Assembly: GCA_963678705.1 (NCBI GenBank)
Contig: OY783205.1
Span: 13,454,001 to 13,518,000, forward strand
Direction: 5' to 3'
Origin: Panorpa germanica
Lineage: Eukaryota; Arthropoda; Insecta; Mecoptera; Panorpidae
DNA: 64,000 bases
This document shows, in pieces, positions 1 through 11,832 of the stretch. How positions within the stretch are numbered: position 1 is the first letter of the stretch; each line of letters begins with the position of its first letter. The notes beneath the pieces were generated by a model. That model was not told the origin of the DNA and made no database searches. It saw only the letters and a program-made list of their open reading frames with translations. A program made the translations under genes and the position numbers.

Positions 1-84
1 TATTATTTTTAATTAATTTTCGCTAAAATATATCATTTTTTAAATTTATATTTCCTTATTTTGTTATAATTCTTTCATTTACAG

Positions 85-505
85 TAATAAAGCACTGTAT
101 TGACCAGTCTCCAGTGCCCCCGCCCATAAGCCCCAATCGTCACCTCTTGGCTCCATGCATGCTCTCTTACGTTTCCGAACTTTTATTTTGATTCCTCTAA
201 ACTTCCGCCATGGAGCGCCTCCTACTATTAGCACTCTGCATCGCTTCTTCCATGAGCATCGTCGGTCCTTAGAGTACTTTCACAGCGCCACCGCTGCGTA
301 AAATTATCATTTACCATACGGAAGCACAGTATTAAACAATGTCCACTGCCCCGCCCCTAAACACCAATCACCTCTTGGCTCTATGCTCTGTATCGTTCTC
401 GCACTTTTAATTGTATTCATCTGCACCTTTGCCACAATGCGCCCACTTGCAACACTACAGCCCACCTGAACATGATCGCTCATTAGGGCACTTTCATATC
501 CCCCC
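85..505. repeat. Degenerate direct repeat, period about 240 bp
   Basis: Two stretches, about 85-300 and 320-505, share an ordered set of words: a GCACTGTATT/GCACAGTATT start, a C-rich block around CACTGCCCC, CACCTCTTGGCTC, then GCACTCT and an ACTTTCA block near the end. The copies are far from identical and contain no convincing coding frame. The block is unusually C-rich on this strand compared with the surrounding AT-rich DNA. It is probably an older part of the repeat array that continues to about 2.6 kb; the family is not recognised. Confidence 0.4.
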
Positions 506-1508
506 CCATTTAGCGCAATCATTAAATAATCCTGCGCTTCCAGTTTTCAAAATTAATACTTTACTGGCAACCTGCATACTAAATTTCATCCCTAGAAGTA
601 CATTATTTTTTAATAATTATTCGATAAGATAAATACTTCATAAAAGTTTTACTAATTTCAATGTAAACCTACTAATTACATCAATTTAATTATGGTTTTA
701 GGAAAGCCTAGCAGTTCGCTCCTAAAAATCTCATCTCTAGGCCTATTCCTTCCCGTTATTGCACATTCGATTTAATCCCCATACCCCGTTACCCACTCTT
801 TCTGCACATATTCTGCAACACGGTTACCTCCCAGAGCCATTATAAGCTATCGCTACTTCTTCTAACACCACCGTTACTTGGTGTTCTGAACCCCGGCGCC
901 ACCCTCTCCTCCAATCAGGCACTACCAATTCAATATTACAGCAATTCTTTTACATAATTAAAACTGTACTGTAATCTTACATTCTATATTTGGTATTTAT
1001 ATTTACGTTATAATATTAGTCTCCCCATTAATATCCGCTCCTGAAATAAAATTGTCAAATTTTAGGCATAGCAATCTATTTTGCTCGTAACAACTCTCTC
1101 TACCTTTATCTACCCCTACTTTTATAAATGATCGATATTTCAAAATTGAGTTCTTTGGCAAAGCTTTTTCTCGCCCCCACTTCCCCAATTTCACGCCGCT
1201 ACTAAGGTTAAATTTATTTTCGCAAATATGCACATGCATAGTTTCTATTTTTTCACTTTTTCTATTTTTTAATATTTGGAGCTGTTAACTATTTCTCGCC
1301 TATACCTCTCACTCCTGTTCGATTTCACAGCACAACAAACGCACCAAAAATCAATCCAATTCTACTACTGAATGTAATTTGAATATCTGACTTATAGAGA
1401 ACTTATTAGCTTCTATTTAATATTCTACATGCAAAATATCATCGTTGTACCTCTATTTTGTTCTTATACTCGGTATATCAACCCCCACTCTAGTGTTACA
1501 CTTAAGAA

Positions 1509-2215
1509 AATGTAGTTTTTTTTATATTTTTGTTATTAATATGTCAATCTATATCTGCATACTAAATTTCAGCTTTGTATTTATATTTTACCATTAGTAC
1601 CACCCACATACCTGCGCTACTGAACAAGTATGTCAAATTTTAACACACGGATCTATTTTATTTGTATCTAAGAACATATATTCTAAACTATAGTCTTTCA
1701 TCTCTATATATTTCATATTTCTTGTTTTTGGCCCCCAGCACCCGCCGCCTTTGGAAAGTTACAGTTTTCTATAGTTTGTCTTTAATGACACTCTATATAA
1801 GGCACACGTTCTAAATATCAACGTTCTAGCTCTGTTGCGACATTGCCCCTATATATATATATATATATAGTTTTTTTTATATTTTCGTAATAATAATGAC
1901 AATCTATATCTGCATACTAAATTTCAGTTTTGTATTTATATTTTAGCATTAGTACCCCCCACAAACCTCCGCTACTGAACAAGTTTGTTAAATTTTAGCA
2001 CGGGGATCTATTTAATTTGTATATTAAGAACACATTTTTTAAACTATAGCCCTTTATCTCTATATATTTCATATTTCTGGTTTTTGGCCCCCAGCGCCCG
2101 CCGCTCTGGAAAGTTGCAATTTTCTATAGTTTGTCTTTAATGACACGCTATATAGGGTTTCCGTTCCAAATATAAACGTTCTAGCTCTGTTGCGACTTTG
2201 CCCCCAAAAAATCAC
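1509..2215. repeat. Tandem repeat, two 355 bp units
   Basis: Two adjacent units match along their length. Shared blocks include a T-rich start, CTGCATACTAAATTTCAG (its ACTAAATTTC at 1561 and again at 1916, which sets the period at 355 bp), GCTACTGAACAAG, GGAAAGTT, TTGTCTTTAATGACAC and GTTCTAGCTCTGTTGCGAC. More diverged echoes of the GCCGCTACTGAA and ACTAAATTTCAG words occur near 1195, 2210, 2455 and 2530, so the array probably spans about 1.0-2.6 kb. A (TA)10 tract lies at 1850-1869 at the unit boundary. No reading frame is conserved between units. Likely a decayed satellite or repeated-element array. Confidence 0.65.
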
Positions 2216-2640
2216 GCCGCTACTGAATTAAAATTTTGGTAATCCAATTATTGGCAAACATGCGCAATTAGTGTTTCAATACATACCCTAAGTTTTAATA
2301 CTACTTTTTCAATATTTCTGGCTTTTACTGTCTCAACTCCCGCCGCCACTGGAAATTTGGGGCTGTTTATTTTTGATCATTAATAACTTTCTACAGCGAG
2401 CATACATATTAAATTTGAACGTCCTAACTCTATTCTAACATTGCTCCCGGAAATTCGCGCCGCTACTGAACTCAAATTTTAAATTTCCAACTATTGGAAA
2501 ATGTGCACAATTATGATCTCAATACACACACTAAATTTCAGTTTTTTATCTTTTCTAGTTCGTCAGATATTTGCAAAAGTATTTTTTCGAATTTTCCAGT
2601 TTTTCCAGAATAATTTTTTCCAGGGAAATTCAGGGACGTA

Positions 2641-3635
2641 GAAAGTCTTAGAAATTTGTCCTTTACATCATATCAAAATTTAAAAAATCTTTGTAGGCGC
2701 CGTTTAGAAGATACCATATACGATTTTGTTACCGGAGATATATATATATCGCTCTAAATAACGCTTTATATAAATATCTATGAGTTCTTATGAGTTTTCC
2801 ATGTTAAATTGGAACATTACGAACATTATAATAGGTAGATATAATAGGTAGATATTCCTTAAACCCAATAAAATTGAAAAATTTATTTATTTAAAAACTA
2901 TTATATCCAATAGAGTTTTCTAATTCCCTGTTCTTTGTAAATTTCATTGGTCTGCTGTGAGGTTCAGTTGTATCTCAGTAGCAATGTACTGAGTTAAGCC
3001 CTAATTCAATTGCATTAAAGGAATCTACAATCACACGTGTCACGTGCCTGATATACGAGTGTAGGGAAAGATTTGGAAGAATGATTTGTTTTTAAGAAAA
3101 GTTATTTTCTCCATAATATTAATCTATTACATTTACGAATATCATTTAAGAATGATCCCTTTTAACGTTATCTAACAATAAAATATTTTGGAGGGTTAAA
3201 AAAATTTAAGGTTGTGTAAGTCGAAACCAAATCCATTATTTTAGCTGAATCATCGCTCGCAATTTGAAATAAATGACTTGGGCAAGTGACTTGGGATAAC
3301 TTCACAGCGAAATAGATCGAAGAGGAGATTTGATGAAATGAGTTATAAGTCCTTCGTGTATAACTTTACCTTGTTTATATAATTATAGTATATGCATGTA
3401 AGAACTAAAGGGGGATAGAATAAGAGGACAATGCTGCATATATGGGCGGAAGCCTGGGAAGTGCAATAGAACTTAATAAATGAAATGAAGAACAATATAT
3501 TTCGCTCCCATGTACCAATCCAACCATTATTCCATAACGGCCGATCAACAGTATTGCAACATAATGTTTTACATTGTTAGTTGGAATAATTATTTTCAGT
3601 AGCAATTTGTCAACGCAATTTAACGGTTGTTTTGA
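2641..3635. other. AT-rich non-coding stretch
   Basis: No convincing reading frame, RNA gene or terminal repeat is visible. Short AT runs occur near 2740. The right part leads into the decayed LINE that becomes recognisable near 3,640. Confidence 0.4.
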
Positions 3636-3639
3636 TGCA

Positions 3640-5985
3640 GATTCCTCTGAAAATGAACCTCATATTGTATATATGCATAAGGTATTTCTTGAATTAGGGA
3701 ATGATAAGTCGTTAATCGTAGGAGCTCATGCAAATGCAAGATCCTTTCTTTGGAGTGGAGAGATCAATAACAGTGTAGAAATTGAAATGGCCTAACTACA
3801 AAACAATTGGGAGATTCTAAATAAACCTGGAATGCCATACACTTTTAGCACCGTTAACTTAAATTATAAAAATAATAATTGCACCAAATATTCAATTATG
3901 GAAAGTTGAAGATGAATGGACCACTAGTGACCATAGGTTCATTACAATGAGGTACTATGAAACGGACAAAACTGAAAAGAACACAACTATAAATAAAATT
4001 GGGAACTACAATATTAAAACTGCTAAATGGGAAGTTTTCTAACAGAAAATGGGTTAAGTTTTTAATAATGATTACCTAGAAGAATTTAAGCATTTGGACT
4101 GTGAGAGACAAACTCAGGAATTGACCAAGGTAATAATCCATAGTTGTAATGCATCTATGAAGAAAACTAAAAAATATCCCAGAAGTGTGCCATGGTGGGA
4201 TGCTGAACTTATTATTTAAGAAAAAAGTATGAAAATACTGGAAAGACATTCCAGTGGGGAAGAAGGAACCAGGTTCGGGAAGAGGAGATTGAAATGTATG
4301 GAAGGAATTTAAAAAAAGCAAGAAGTGAATACAAAAAAGCACTAAAGAATGAGAAGAAAGACTCTCGTAAAAAATTGGTCACCAATGGGCAATGCGGATC
4401 CGTGGGGAATAATATATAAACTCAGTGCCAACAAGATCACAGAAGACGAAATTTTTTATTCCGTAAAGGATGGAGATAATAATACACGACTTGGCAACAA
4501 ACGATAAATGACGAGAAAATAAAAAACAGGCCGGAATTATTAATAAGAATTTAAATTATACTGTGATTGGTGAAGATTTTTCTTCTGAAGAAGTATTGGA
4601 TGATTACTAAGGATGAAACATCCAGGGAATGATAAAATAACATCTAAAATGGTTAAAAAAAAATTAAGAAATATGCCCAAAGTATCTAGAAACAGATTAT
4701 AACAATTGTTTAAAGAAAATAAAGTTTCCAAATATCTGGAAAATTGGGGTAATAAAGGTTTTCCTGAAGAATGAGGATAAAGATGATGCTTCCAGTATTG
4801 GGGAAAATTCTAGAAAAGCTGCTTGCTAAGAAACAGTTCGTAAATTATTATGTAAAAGGATTGGATTCTAAGATGCAATTTGTCTTTAAGAAGAGAACAT
4901 CCCCAGAGGATGCATTAGTGATGACAAAGTGAAACAAGCAGATGAAAAGTATGTAAGGGGAATTTCTATTGATATTTAAAAGTGCTTTTGATAATGTATG
5001 GTGGCATAGCTTTGTACGAAAAATAAGAGAATAAGCTAGATGTTGTTCTAGACAACTGTATATCAATATAGATAATTATTTCTACCATAGGGAATTTGAG
5101 AAGGGGTGCCACCAAGGATCAGTTCTAGGAATTTTATGGAATTTTATTTATGGAATGTCAACATATGGTTCGCCGAATGACGAAAAATTAATTCTCGTCA
5201 AAGGGAATAGTAGGTAAGAATTGGAAGACAAAGAAAAGAGAAATTAAAAAGTTAAAGAAAAATTTAAAAGAGCTCTGACAGTTAAATATAAAGCGAATAC
5301 CATATCATGCACAAAATCTATAATGTATTTGGGAATGATACTAGTTGAAAATCTAAATTTTGATAAACACGTTAAATATATCAGGGAATAATTAAGCAAA
5401 TTCATGGGAAAACTGAACAGAGTAACAAGAAAGGCCAAGGGTACTGAGCCAATCATAAAGTACGGTGCTACTGCTTGGTTGTAAGAAGTAAATAAAACCA
5501 GTACAAAAGAAAGCAGTTAAATGTAGCGCAACGACTTGTTTTATTGATGATATCAAGATTCTGCAGAACAATTTCAACAGATACGCTACAAGTACTAACT
5601 AATAGGTTGCCGATAGACTTGCAAGTAATCAAAACGGAAATGAATTAGAAAAAACTTGCCAATATCATTTGACGGAATTATTATTGAAACAATAAATGGG
5701 GATGGGCTAGACCATCGAAGAAGAATTCTAAATAATAAAAGAGCAGTTAATGAGAAACTGTTGACTACATAGCAGAACAGATGTGATATGATGGAAAATG
5801 GAAGAGCAAAGTATCACCACATTAAGAATGTTAAGCTTGTAAAGCAGAATAAATACAAACGTTCCAAAATTAAATGCTGAGAGAAAATCTATAGCAACGA
5901 CGCAAATGTTGCTTGATAGTAATTATGTTCGAAGACTTCGCAGGACTAAACCCTCGGACCCAATAACCTAATCATGTAAAACTGT
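3640..5985 (+). pseudogene. Decayed R1-like non-LTR retrotransposon (EN and RT remnants)
   Basis: Plus-strand relic of a LINE ORF2, broken by many stops and frameshifts. Order of recognisable pieces: an endonuclease segment with LIVGAHANARSFLW (about 3,710), matching the DxNAxSxLW motif of R1-type APE endonucleases; an endonuclease end with WTTSDHRFITM (about 3,920); a linker with VPWWDAEL (about 4,190); NADPWGIIYKL (about 4,395); RT pieces related to QFVFKKRTSPEDA (about 4,875); and a C-terminal piece with ENGRAKYHHIKNV (about 5,800), close to the GRxTYxxIPNV region of R1/LOA elements. No target duplication or poly(A) tail was found. It belongs to the same broad clade as the copy at 21-28 kb but is much older. 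It cannot encode a working protein. Confidence 0.6.
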
Positions 5986-6673
5986 TCATTGGAGTAATCT
6001 CTACCACACAAGTATATGATTTATATTTGTATTTAGCTATAGTATTGTAGAAAAATTTAACAATTTAAAAAAATAAATTAAGAAATATATGGCTCGATCT
6101 TATTAAACTAAACAAAATACCATGAGAAGCATAAATCATAATTAAAAATTGCATAAAAAAGTTACTTACTGTTACGTCCTTCGACTGATGCGAATAACCA
6201 CAACAAATAGAACATAAAAAAATACAATATAGGATAATTTGTCTATTTAGAAATAACTAGTTACAATATTAATGTATGAGAAGGAGAAAGTAGTTATATT
6301 TCTCATCTAAGTAATGATAAATATATCTAACTAGTATCTCTTTTGAGTAGAATTATTTGTTCATTCAAAACGTATTTATTCAAAATGGAAACCAGAACCA
6401 ATTAGTGGTAATAATTTAAATGAGGAAGTTCCTTTAATATTCAATAAATCAATTCATTCTTTAATTAATCTAGATAATTAAATCAAATTTTATTTTAATC
6501 AAGTATGTAAAATTTTCTAAAAGCAAATACAGAATAAATAATTAAAAAAAGCAAAGTAATTTATATTTAACAAACATAAAAAACAATTTGATGATAAATA
6601 TAAAAAAAAATTAGAAAAAGTAGAAATGATGCAACAAAACAACGCGAGAAGTAAATATGATAATTATGTATAA
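5986..6673. other. AT-rich spacer
   Basis: Low-complexity AT-rich DNA between the decayed LINE and the 3' end of the small Helitron. No gene, terminal repeat or RNA is visible. Confidence 0.4.
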
Positions 6674-6971
6674 CTGGCTGACCCGGCGAACTTCGTACCG
6701 CCTAACAGTCAATGAATGTCGTGTTACCTTTTAGCTGAACTAATTTAGGCTTTGATGAACGTAATACAATGATATAATATAATATTTATTAATATAGATA
6801 GAAACATAAAAGTATTTTATTATGATGAATGATGATGAAAACATACAGAATGAGAATAAAAATTAAAAAAATAATAATAATTAAGTAATTAAAACTCATG
6901 TCAGAAAAAAATGATTGAAAACTATGTTGTGCAGATTGGAATACACTCGGATTAATTCATTAATGGGATTT

Positions 6972-7830
6972 TCATTCAAGCACCTTGTGGTAAACGACAT
7001 TCTTTGTTTTTTGGTCAGGCGCAAGAACAAATAAAGCGGATGGTTTGCCGACACGTGAGCATGCCACGTACAATTGACCATGAGAAAAACATGCATTCTC
7101 TAGATTGAGGCCACAAATAGTCAAGGATTGGCCCTGTGATTTGTTGATCGTCATGGCGAAGGCAAGACGAATCGGGAATTGAATTCGTTTAAACTCAAAT
7201 GGCATATCCGTTGGGATCATCGGAATCCTTGGAATAAGAACTTCCCCATCTTTAAATTTTCCTTTAAGTATCGACGCGTGAATCACATTGCTCATCAGTT
7301 TTTTTATCACCAAACGCGTTCCATTGCACAGTTTTGGTTGGTTTAAATTTCTAAGCATGATGACTACCGAGCCAACCTTAAGTTTTAAATTGTGCGGTGG
7401 TAAACCAGGCACATCCAAGGAGTTTAAAAAGTCACTTGGATAATTAGTGGCTTCTTCTTCGTTTGTTACACAGTCGATAGATTTGAATGAATACAGAGTA
7501 CCTACGATTTGATTTTGAATTATAAAATTGAGGTCATCTACATCTTTATTTTTAGCGGCCAAAATTGCTCGCTCACTTAACCATTTACTATTTTTGTGGT
7601 TGGCAATGATATTTGGGAATACTTTGTTGATAAGCTCGTCTTTTGATGATACAAAATTGCAAACATTTGGAGGAAATGAAATCAAACCGCTCGATTTGTC
7701 AACAGGAACACGGCCATTACCGATAGTCAGCAATTGCTTCGCGAAATCATCAGCAGATAGATCGTTCAACAATGCAACTCTCATATTTACAGACAGTTGA
7801 AGTTTCTGAACGCACACATGAATAGTTGTT
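6972..7830 (-). pseudogene. Helitron Rep/helicase, C-terminal helicase fragment
   Basis: An open minus-strand frame of about 290 codons matches the last third of Helitron Pif1-type helicases: LQLSVNMRV near the start, PNISxN-like and WLSERAILAAKN blocks, GLPPHNLKLKVG, VIMLRNLNQPKLCNGTRL, RIPMIPTD, the motif VI-like AFAMTINKSQGQS, and the end YVACSRVGKPSALFVL. The first 35 or so residues of the open frame do not look like helicase and come from the deletion junction. Walker A, Walker B and the HUH Rep domain are absent. The sequence is clearly related to the larger Helitron at 55.7-60.0 kb, but is a distinct family member rather than a recent copy. Confidence 0.85.
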
Positions 7831-7916
7831 ACAGTATTTGACAGGATTGGACAACAAATGTTTGACATGAAATCAGCATTTATTGAAATGATTAAGTATT
7901 CATTACACATATCGAG

Positions 7917-8176
7917 TTTTCATTGTTTTTAAGATGTATTATGCTATTCGGGGCGGAGACAAATCCAACGAATCAATAACCATGAATATTGGTTCAGCAG
8001 ATCTCGAGTTATAAGTGTTGTAACAAACCAGTCTTTATTTTATATATTTTCATTGTTTTTAAGATGTATTATGCTATTCGGGGCGGAGACAAATCCAACG
8101 AATCAATAACCATGAATATTGGTTCAGCAGATCTCGAGTTATAAGTGTTGTAACAAACCCGTCTTTCTTTTATATA
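7917..8176 (-). repeat. Tandem duplication of the Helitron 5' terminus
   Basis: Two 130 bp units, about 7,917-8,046 and 8,047-8,176, are nearly identical; the CATTGTTTTTAAGATG word begins at 7,921 and again at 8,051. They differ at only a few bases, including CCAGTCTTTA versus CCCGTCTTTC near the unit end. The outer unit carries the 5' TC terminus of the element. Confidence 0.9.
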
Positions 8177-8182
8177 TTAAGA

Positions 8183-8517
8183 TATAATAAATTTTAAAAA
8201 TAAAAAAGTTGTGATCGAATATAAAATACCATTAAAGAGTAAAATTTAGAATAAGATGCAAGCGAATAAAAGCAAAAATTTAGTACAATGTACAAAACTC
8301 AACCAGAATGTAATATTATATGTCACTGTCAAATAATATAAAAATATCATGTTTTACAAAATATAAGGAAGCCATTCAAAAAAAATACAGCCACAAGGCT
8401 TTAAACCTAGAACACACGTACACCTATGTAAATAAAAAAAACAAACAATAAGTGACTAATTATTATAAATACGTGTAAAGCTGCTCTAATAATTTGATCA
8501 CTACTTGAAGTTGATAA
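8183..8517. other. AT-rich spacer
   Basis: No gene or repeat boundary is visible. The right end may contain further, unreadable parts of the Jockey-like fragment that starts near 8,518. Confidence 0.35.
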
Positions 8518-8697
8518 TCCCACAGGTTTCAAAATAAACTGCTCAAACAAATCGTGAACCTTCCACGATATGTTCCAAACTGGCTTATACATGAAGATCT
8601 TAGTATGCCTTATGTAAAAGACGAAATTAAAGTCGTCAGAAAGAAATATCTACAAAGATTACGAGATCATCTAATTGAATCAACTGAATTATTACAA
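8518..8697 (+). pseudogene. Jockey-like reverse transcriptase, C-terminal fragment
   Basis: A plus-strand frame of 59 codons reads FQNKLLKQIVNLPRYVPNWL, then HEDLSMPYVKDEI and KKYLQRLRDH before a stop. This pattern (QNKxLRxI, PxYVxNxxIHxDLxxPxV, YxxRLxxH) is the usual end of Jockey-clade ORF2 proteins. Only the extreme C-terminus is present; no tail or target duplication was identified. It lies 190 bp from the end of a minus-strand signal-peptide exon, so it may sit in that gene's intron. Confidence 0.6.
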
Positions 8698-8887
8698 TAG
8701 ATTAAACTGAAGAGTACGTCATCGACGGATGGCAAGCTCACGTGTCATTTTCATTGTCAGCAAAATGTAATAAATATCCTTTGGCTCCGATTGTAAACTA
8801 TGAATTGAAATTTAAAAAACATTTGAACAAATCCCAGCCCTTCTAGAAAGATACACTTGAAGTTAGATAAAGATCAAGTTAACTCAC

Positions 8888-8969
8888 CGGTATTAAACGA
8901 GTTGGCCATGAATAGAGCTACGAACACTGCGATCAGGCAGCTCAACGTTACTTTCAGGGTAGTGGCCAT
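8888..8969 (-). CDS. First coding exon of a secreted protein, rest not found
   Basis: Read on the minus strand, an ATG at 8,969 opens a 27-codon exon, MATTLKVTLSCLIAVFVALF followed by MANSFNT, then a split codon and a good donor (ACCG|GTGAGT, phase 1). The peptide has a short basic n-region and a long hydrophobic core, a typical eukaryotic signal peptide, so the product is probably secreted. Later exons could not be recognised. They should lie at lower coordinates, where a Jockey fragment and a Helitron intervene; a TTTCTAG acceptor near 8,835 opens about 33 codons with no recognisable domain. The P element begins 71 bp upstream of the ATG, so any 5' untranslated region or promoter has probably been interrupted. 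Gene identity unknown. Confidence 0.5.
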
Positions 8970-9032
8970 AATTCAAATCACTTCACTATATTCACTTCAG
9001 TTAACACAAACTTTATTTATTTTCTTTAGTAC

Positions 9033-9040
9033 AGTAGCAC
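9033..9040. repeat. Left target-site duplication of the P element
   Basis: AGTAGCAC directly before the left terminus; AGCAGCAC directly follows the right terminus at 11,833-11,840. Seven of eight bases agree. An 8 bp duplication is the known target-site length for P (and hAT) elements. Confidence 0.65.
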
Positions 9041-11832
9041 CAGGGGCCGGTCATTCTGTAACAAACTTTTCGTACAAATTTTAACACCGTCAAGTGGCGG
9101 TCTCATAACGGTAAACCAGAACTAACAGTTTTTTTAAACGCGAGTACCACTATATCGCATGGGTAACACTGAATAATATAATTATCGACAATTATCGGCA
9201 ACAATCGTAAACAACCGTCAAAATTCAAATATGCACATGGATGCTTATGTCAAATGATGTCAAAATTCAGCAAGTGCGAAACTTGTGCATAAATATTTTA
9301 AAATAAGCGAGACTAGACTTCCGAATAATGTGGTTAATCTACCAGTGTTGTGTGAGGACCCCAGCACAAGAAATAATTGTAAGTACAAAAATTCCATATT
9401 ACATTTTTCTATAATTAAATCACAAAAATAGAATCTTCCTTGTTTGATCAATGACAATTAATTTGAATCATGATCATGATTATATTTCTATGACTTGAAT
9501 AAATAATGTATAACACTCGTTATTTTCAAAGGATTTATCGTTCTTGCAACAGTATGTGACCAACTCAAAGTCAACATCAAAGCCATGGAGGATTTAATGG
9601 AAGAAAAAGCTCGAAACAATTCAAATATTTGAGGTAATCATTTCTGCACTTAGTGTTTAAGGTAATACATTAAAAACAAAATATAATACTTTAGTAATAA
9701 CATCTTTTATCATTTTTATCAGGTGCAGTACTCAACGATAACAGTGGTCCAATCCTCTGTATGAAGTTTCTCATATTATGAAGTACATCAGTAATGACAT
9801 TTTTGGATAGCAGTTGCACTTATGTTTTAACACATGGAAACCTAATTATGCAGTACATAGAAGAGTTGTAAGAGAGGTTCATACCCGAAAAACATTGCCG
9901 GGACACATAACTTAGCGACACGTCAAGAAGAACATAAATCCGAGATTGAAAACATGTAGTAGACATGCAGTACAAATATTAAGTCAATGAGTAGGAATGC
10001 ATTTACTTCAAATGTCTTCAAGTACATTTATTTATATTACAAACAAATCTATTTTCTTCAACCTTATCGTTGACTCTTATATTTTTCAATTTAGGTCTGC
10101 AAGACAACTCTTAGAAAAATATACTAACTGTACTGGAGAATTCCTTCTCCTTTGCGATCATCTGTTCGATAGTTTAAATGGTTTTAATCATAATCAGGAG
10201 GATAAAGTGAGAAAACCATTCAAAAGCTCGCTAGAAGAAAATTCACCATACAAAGCGTTTTGAAATAAACATCTACGAACTATGAAATTAGAAATATGAA
10301 AGCAATACTTTTAAAGACTAGCCAAGTTAACAATAAAATTACGTGTCTTAAGAATTTGGCATCGATAATGTCAAAGTATTTTGCAATAGACTACAAAGAA
10401 CTTTTCGTTTTTATAAACTTTTATTGAAACATGTAAACCAAGACGCCGACTTGAACATTTCTTTGGACAGATAAGGTCCCTTAATGGTAGGAATGTTATG
10501 CCGAGTACTTATCAGTTTTGCTTGTCCTATATTTATTTTTAATTACATATTAAAGTGAACCTAAGGTATTTGGTACAAATTGTGTATATGATTATGGCAA
10601 TTGTCTCGATAGAGTTGATACTTTCCTAACACAAGCAAATTCATTATGGAACGACACCGGTAACTGTATTGCTATTGAAAATCCGATAGACCCAGTATAC
10701 TGTGCCCCTCAGGAGCACTCGGTGTACGATGCTCTTACTATGAAAATTATGAAAGAACTGAAACCATCATGTAACAAATGTATTGAAGACTATAAATCTG
10801 GTAAGCGTTTGATTAATATAATTCAATAGACCTAATCTTTTTTAAAGGTGCTTCATGTTATATTTATTTTAGACGAATATTTGAGGATAGCTTTTGAAAA
10901 TAATATTAGTACAAATGTTGACGGTGCCAGAAACCTTACAAGGAACTTGATACCGAATGTTTGCAACAACAAGTGATCCAGTCTAACGATGCTACTCTAT
11001 TTGAAGAACAAAGCAGAATACTAAACTATGCTGGAGAAAAATAATATTATGCAGCTATTAGAACTCTGTCAAATAAATCATGTGGCAGTATGAATACCTT
11101 GCTGAAAAAAGATGATCTACGCTTTGATTTAGATTAAATGCAAATGAGGAGCTACAGATTTTTATAAAGCTAGAATTAAAGGTATACGTGCATAATTTAG
11201 TACATTAACGTTTACATTATTATTTTCTGATTAGTATTTCTTTTTCTATTGCTTCATACTTAATTTCTTTTGTACACAGTTTCCTTTAAACTCAAAATGT
11301 TAACTCTTTATGTTAACTTAATATCTTTTGCTACTATCGTAATTTGATATGTAACATTATATATTCTTTAAAAGGTTTATTAACGACTGAAAACTTAAAT
11401 TATTGTTTTTGTACAGAAATTTATGTTATGTAAAACATATACCTTTAATTCTTCGTCGACGTTTTAAGTATTTACATATTTTTGGGATTGTAATACAACT
11501 TTTTTAATGAATTTGTATTGTTAACCGAATAATAGTTATTGTGTATGAATAATAAAGAACATATTATAACTAAAATTAAACTCTTTTACTAAAATAGTAA
11601 TAAGGTTAAATAAGTGGTAAATTAATATTTTTTTTAAGTGCTAATAACTCTCAAAAGTTATTGCACTTAAAAAAAATATTTTTTTATTTTTAAATTTTAT
11701 AATAATTAAATTCGAAATATAGGCTCCTCCCACAAAAATCTGCTAGTTCCAATTTTTCGTTATGAGACCGCCACATGTCGAAATGATGCCAAATTTTGTA
11801 CGAAAAATTGGTTAGAAAGTGACCGGCCCCTG
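9041..11832 (+). mobile_element. P-superfamily DNA transposon, 2.79 kb, with both termini
   Basis: The element is bounded by long inverted repeats, about 9,041-9,128 and 11,740-11,832. Both begin CAGGGGCCGGTCA when read inward and share TTTCGTACAAA, GTGGCGGTCTCATAACG and GAACTA. The ends are flanked by an imperfect 8 bp duplication. The terminus and duplication alone would also fit hAT, but the interior encodes P/THAP9-like transposase pieces, which decides the class. The transposase is broken, so this copy is inactive. The insertion lies just upstream, in the minus-strand sense, of a signal-peptide exon. Confidence 0.75.
9533..10976 (+). pseudogene. P-element-type transposase remnant
   Basis: Several plus-strand pieces match P/THAP9-type transposases in the expected order. 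About 9,880-9,990: RKTLPGHIT, stop, RHVKKNINPRLKTCSRHAVQ, resembling the NKLTxxHI...KMNVRLAxQ region. About 10,095-10,260: ARQLLEKYTNCTGEF and DHLFDSLNG, then RKPF. About 10,440: RRLEHFFGQIRSLNGR with PSTYQF, the clearest family signature. The C-terminal part keeps good exon structure: exon 10,566-10,800 (VFGTNCVYDYGNCLD..., cysteine-rich), donor CTG|GTAAGC, acceptor TTTTAG, exon 10,873-10,976 ending in TGA. The split codon joins in frame. Stops upstream show that the gene as a whole is dead. An N-terminal THAP zinc finger was not found. Confidence 0.65.

Larger units (their letters stand above)
6674..8182 (-). mobile_element. Helitron, internally deleted copy
   Basis: A minus-strand Helitron of about 1.5 kb. 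Its 5' end is at 8,182: read on the minus strand it starts TCTTAATATATAAAAG, preceded by A, as expected for insertion between A and T. Its 3' end is at 6,674, where the usual CTAG has become CCAG followed by T, just after a GC-rich GTTCGCCGGGT stretch typical of Helitron 3' ends. Inside, only the last part of the Rep/helicase gene remains, so the Rep domain and helicase ATPase motifs are gone. The 5' terminal 130 bp are present twice in tandem. It depends on another element for movement, if it can move at all. Confidence 0.75.

Noticed and set aside
8407-8592. Minus-strand open frame of 61 codons with a hydrophobic end
   Set aside because: It overlaps, on the opposite strand, a plus-strand Jockey-like C-terminus with clear motifs, and could not be joined in frame to the signal-peptide exon.
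9041-11832. hAT assignment for the 9-11.8 kb element based on CAGGGG ends and 8 bp duplication
   Set aside because: The interior encodes P/THAP9-like blocks; P elements also make 8 bp duplications.
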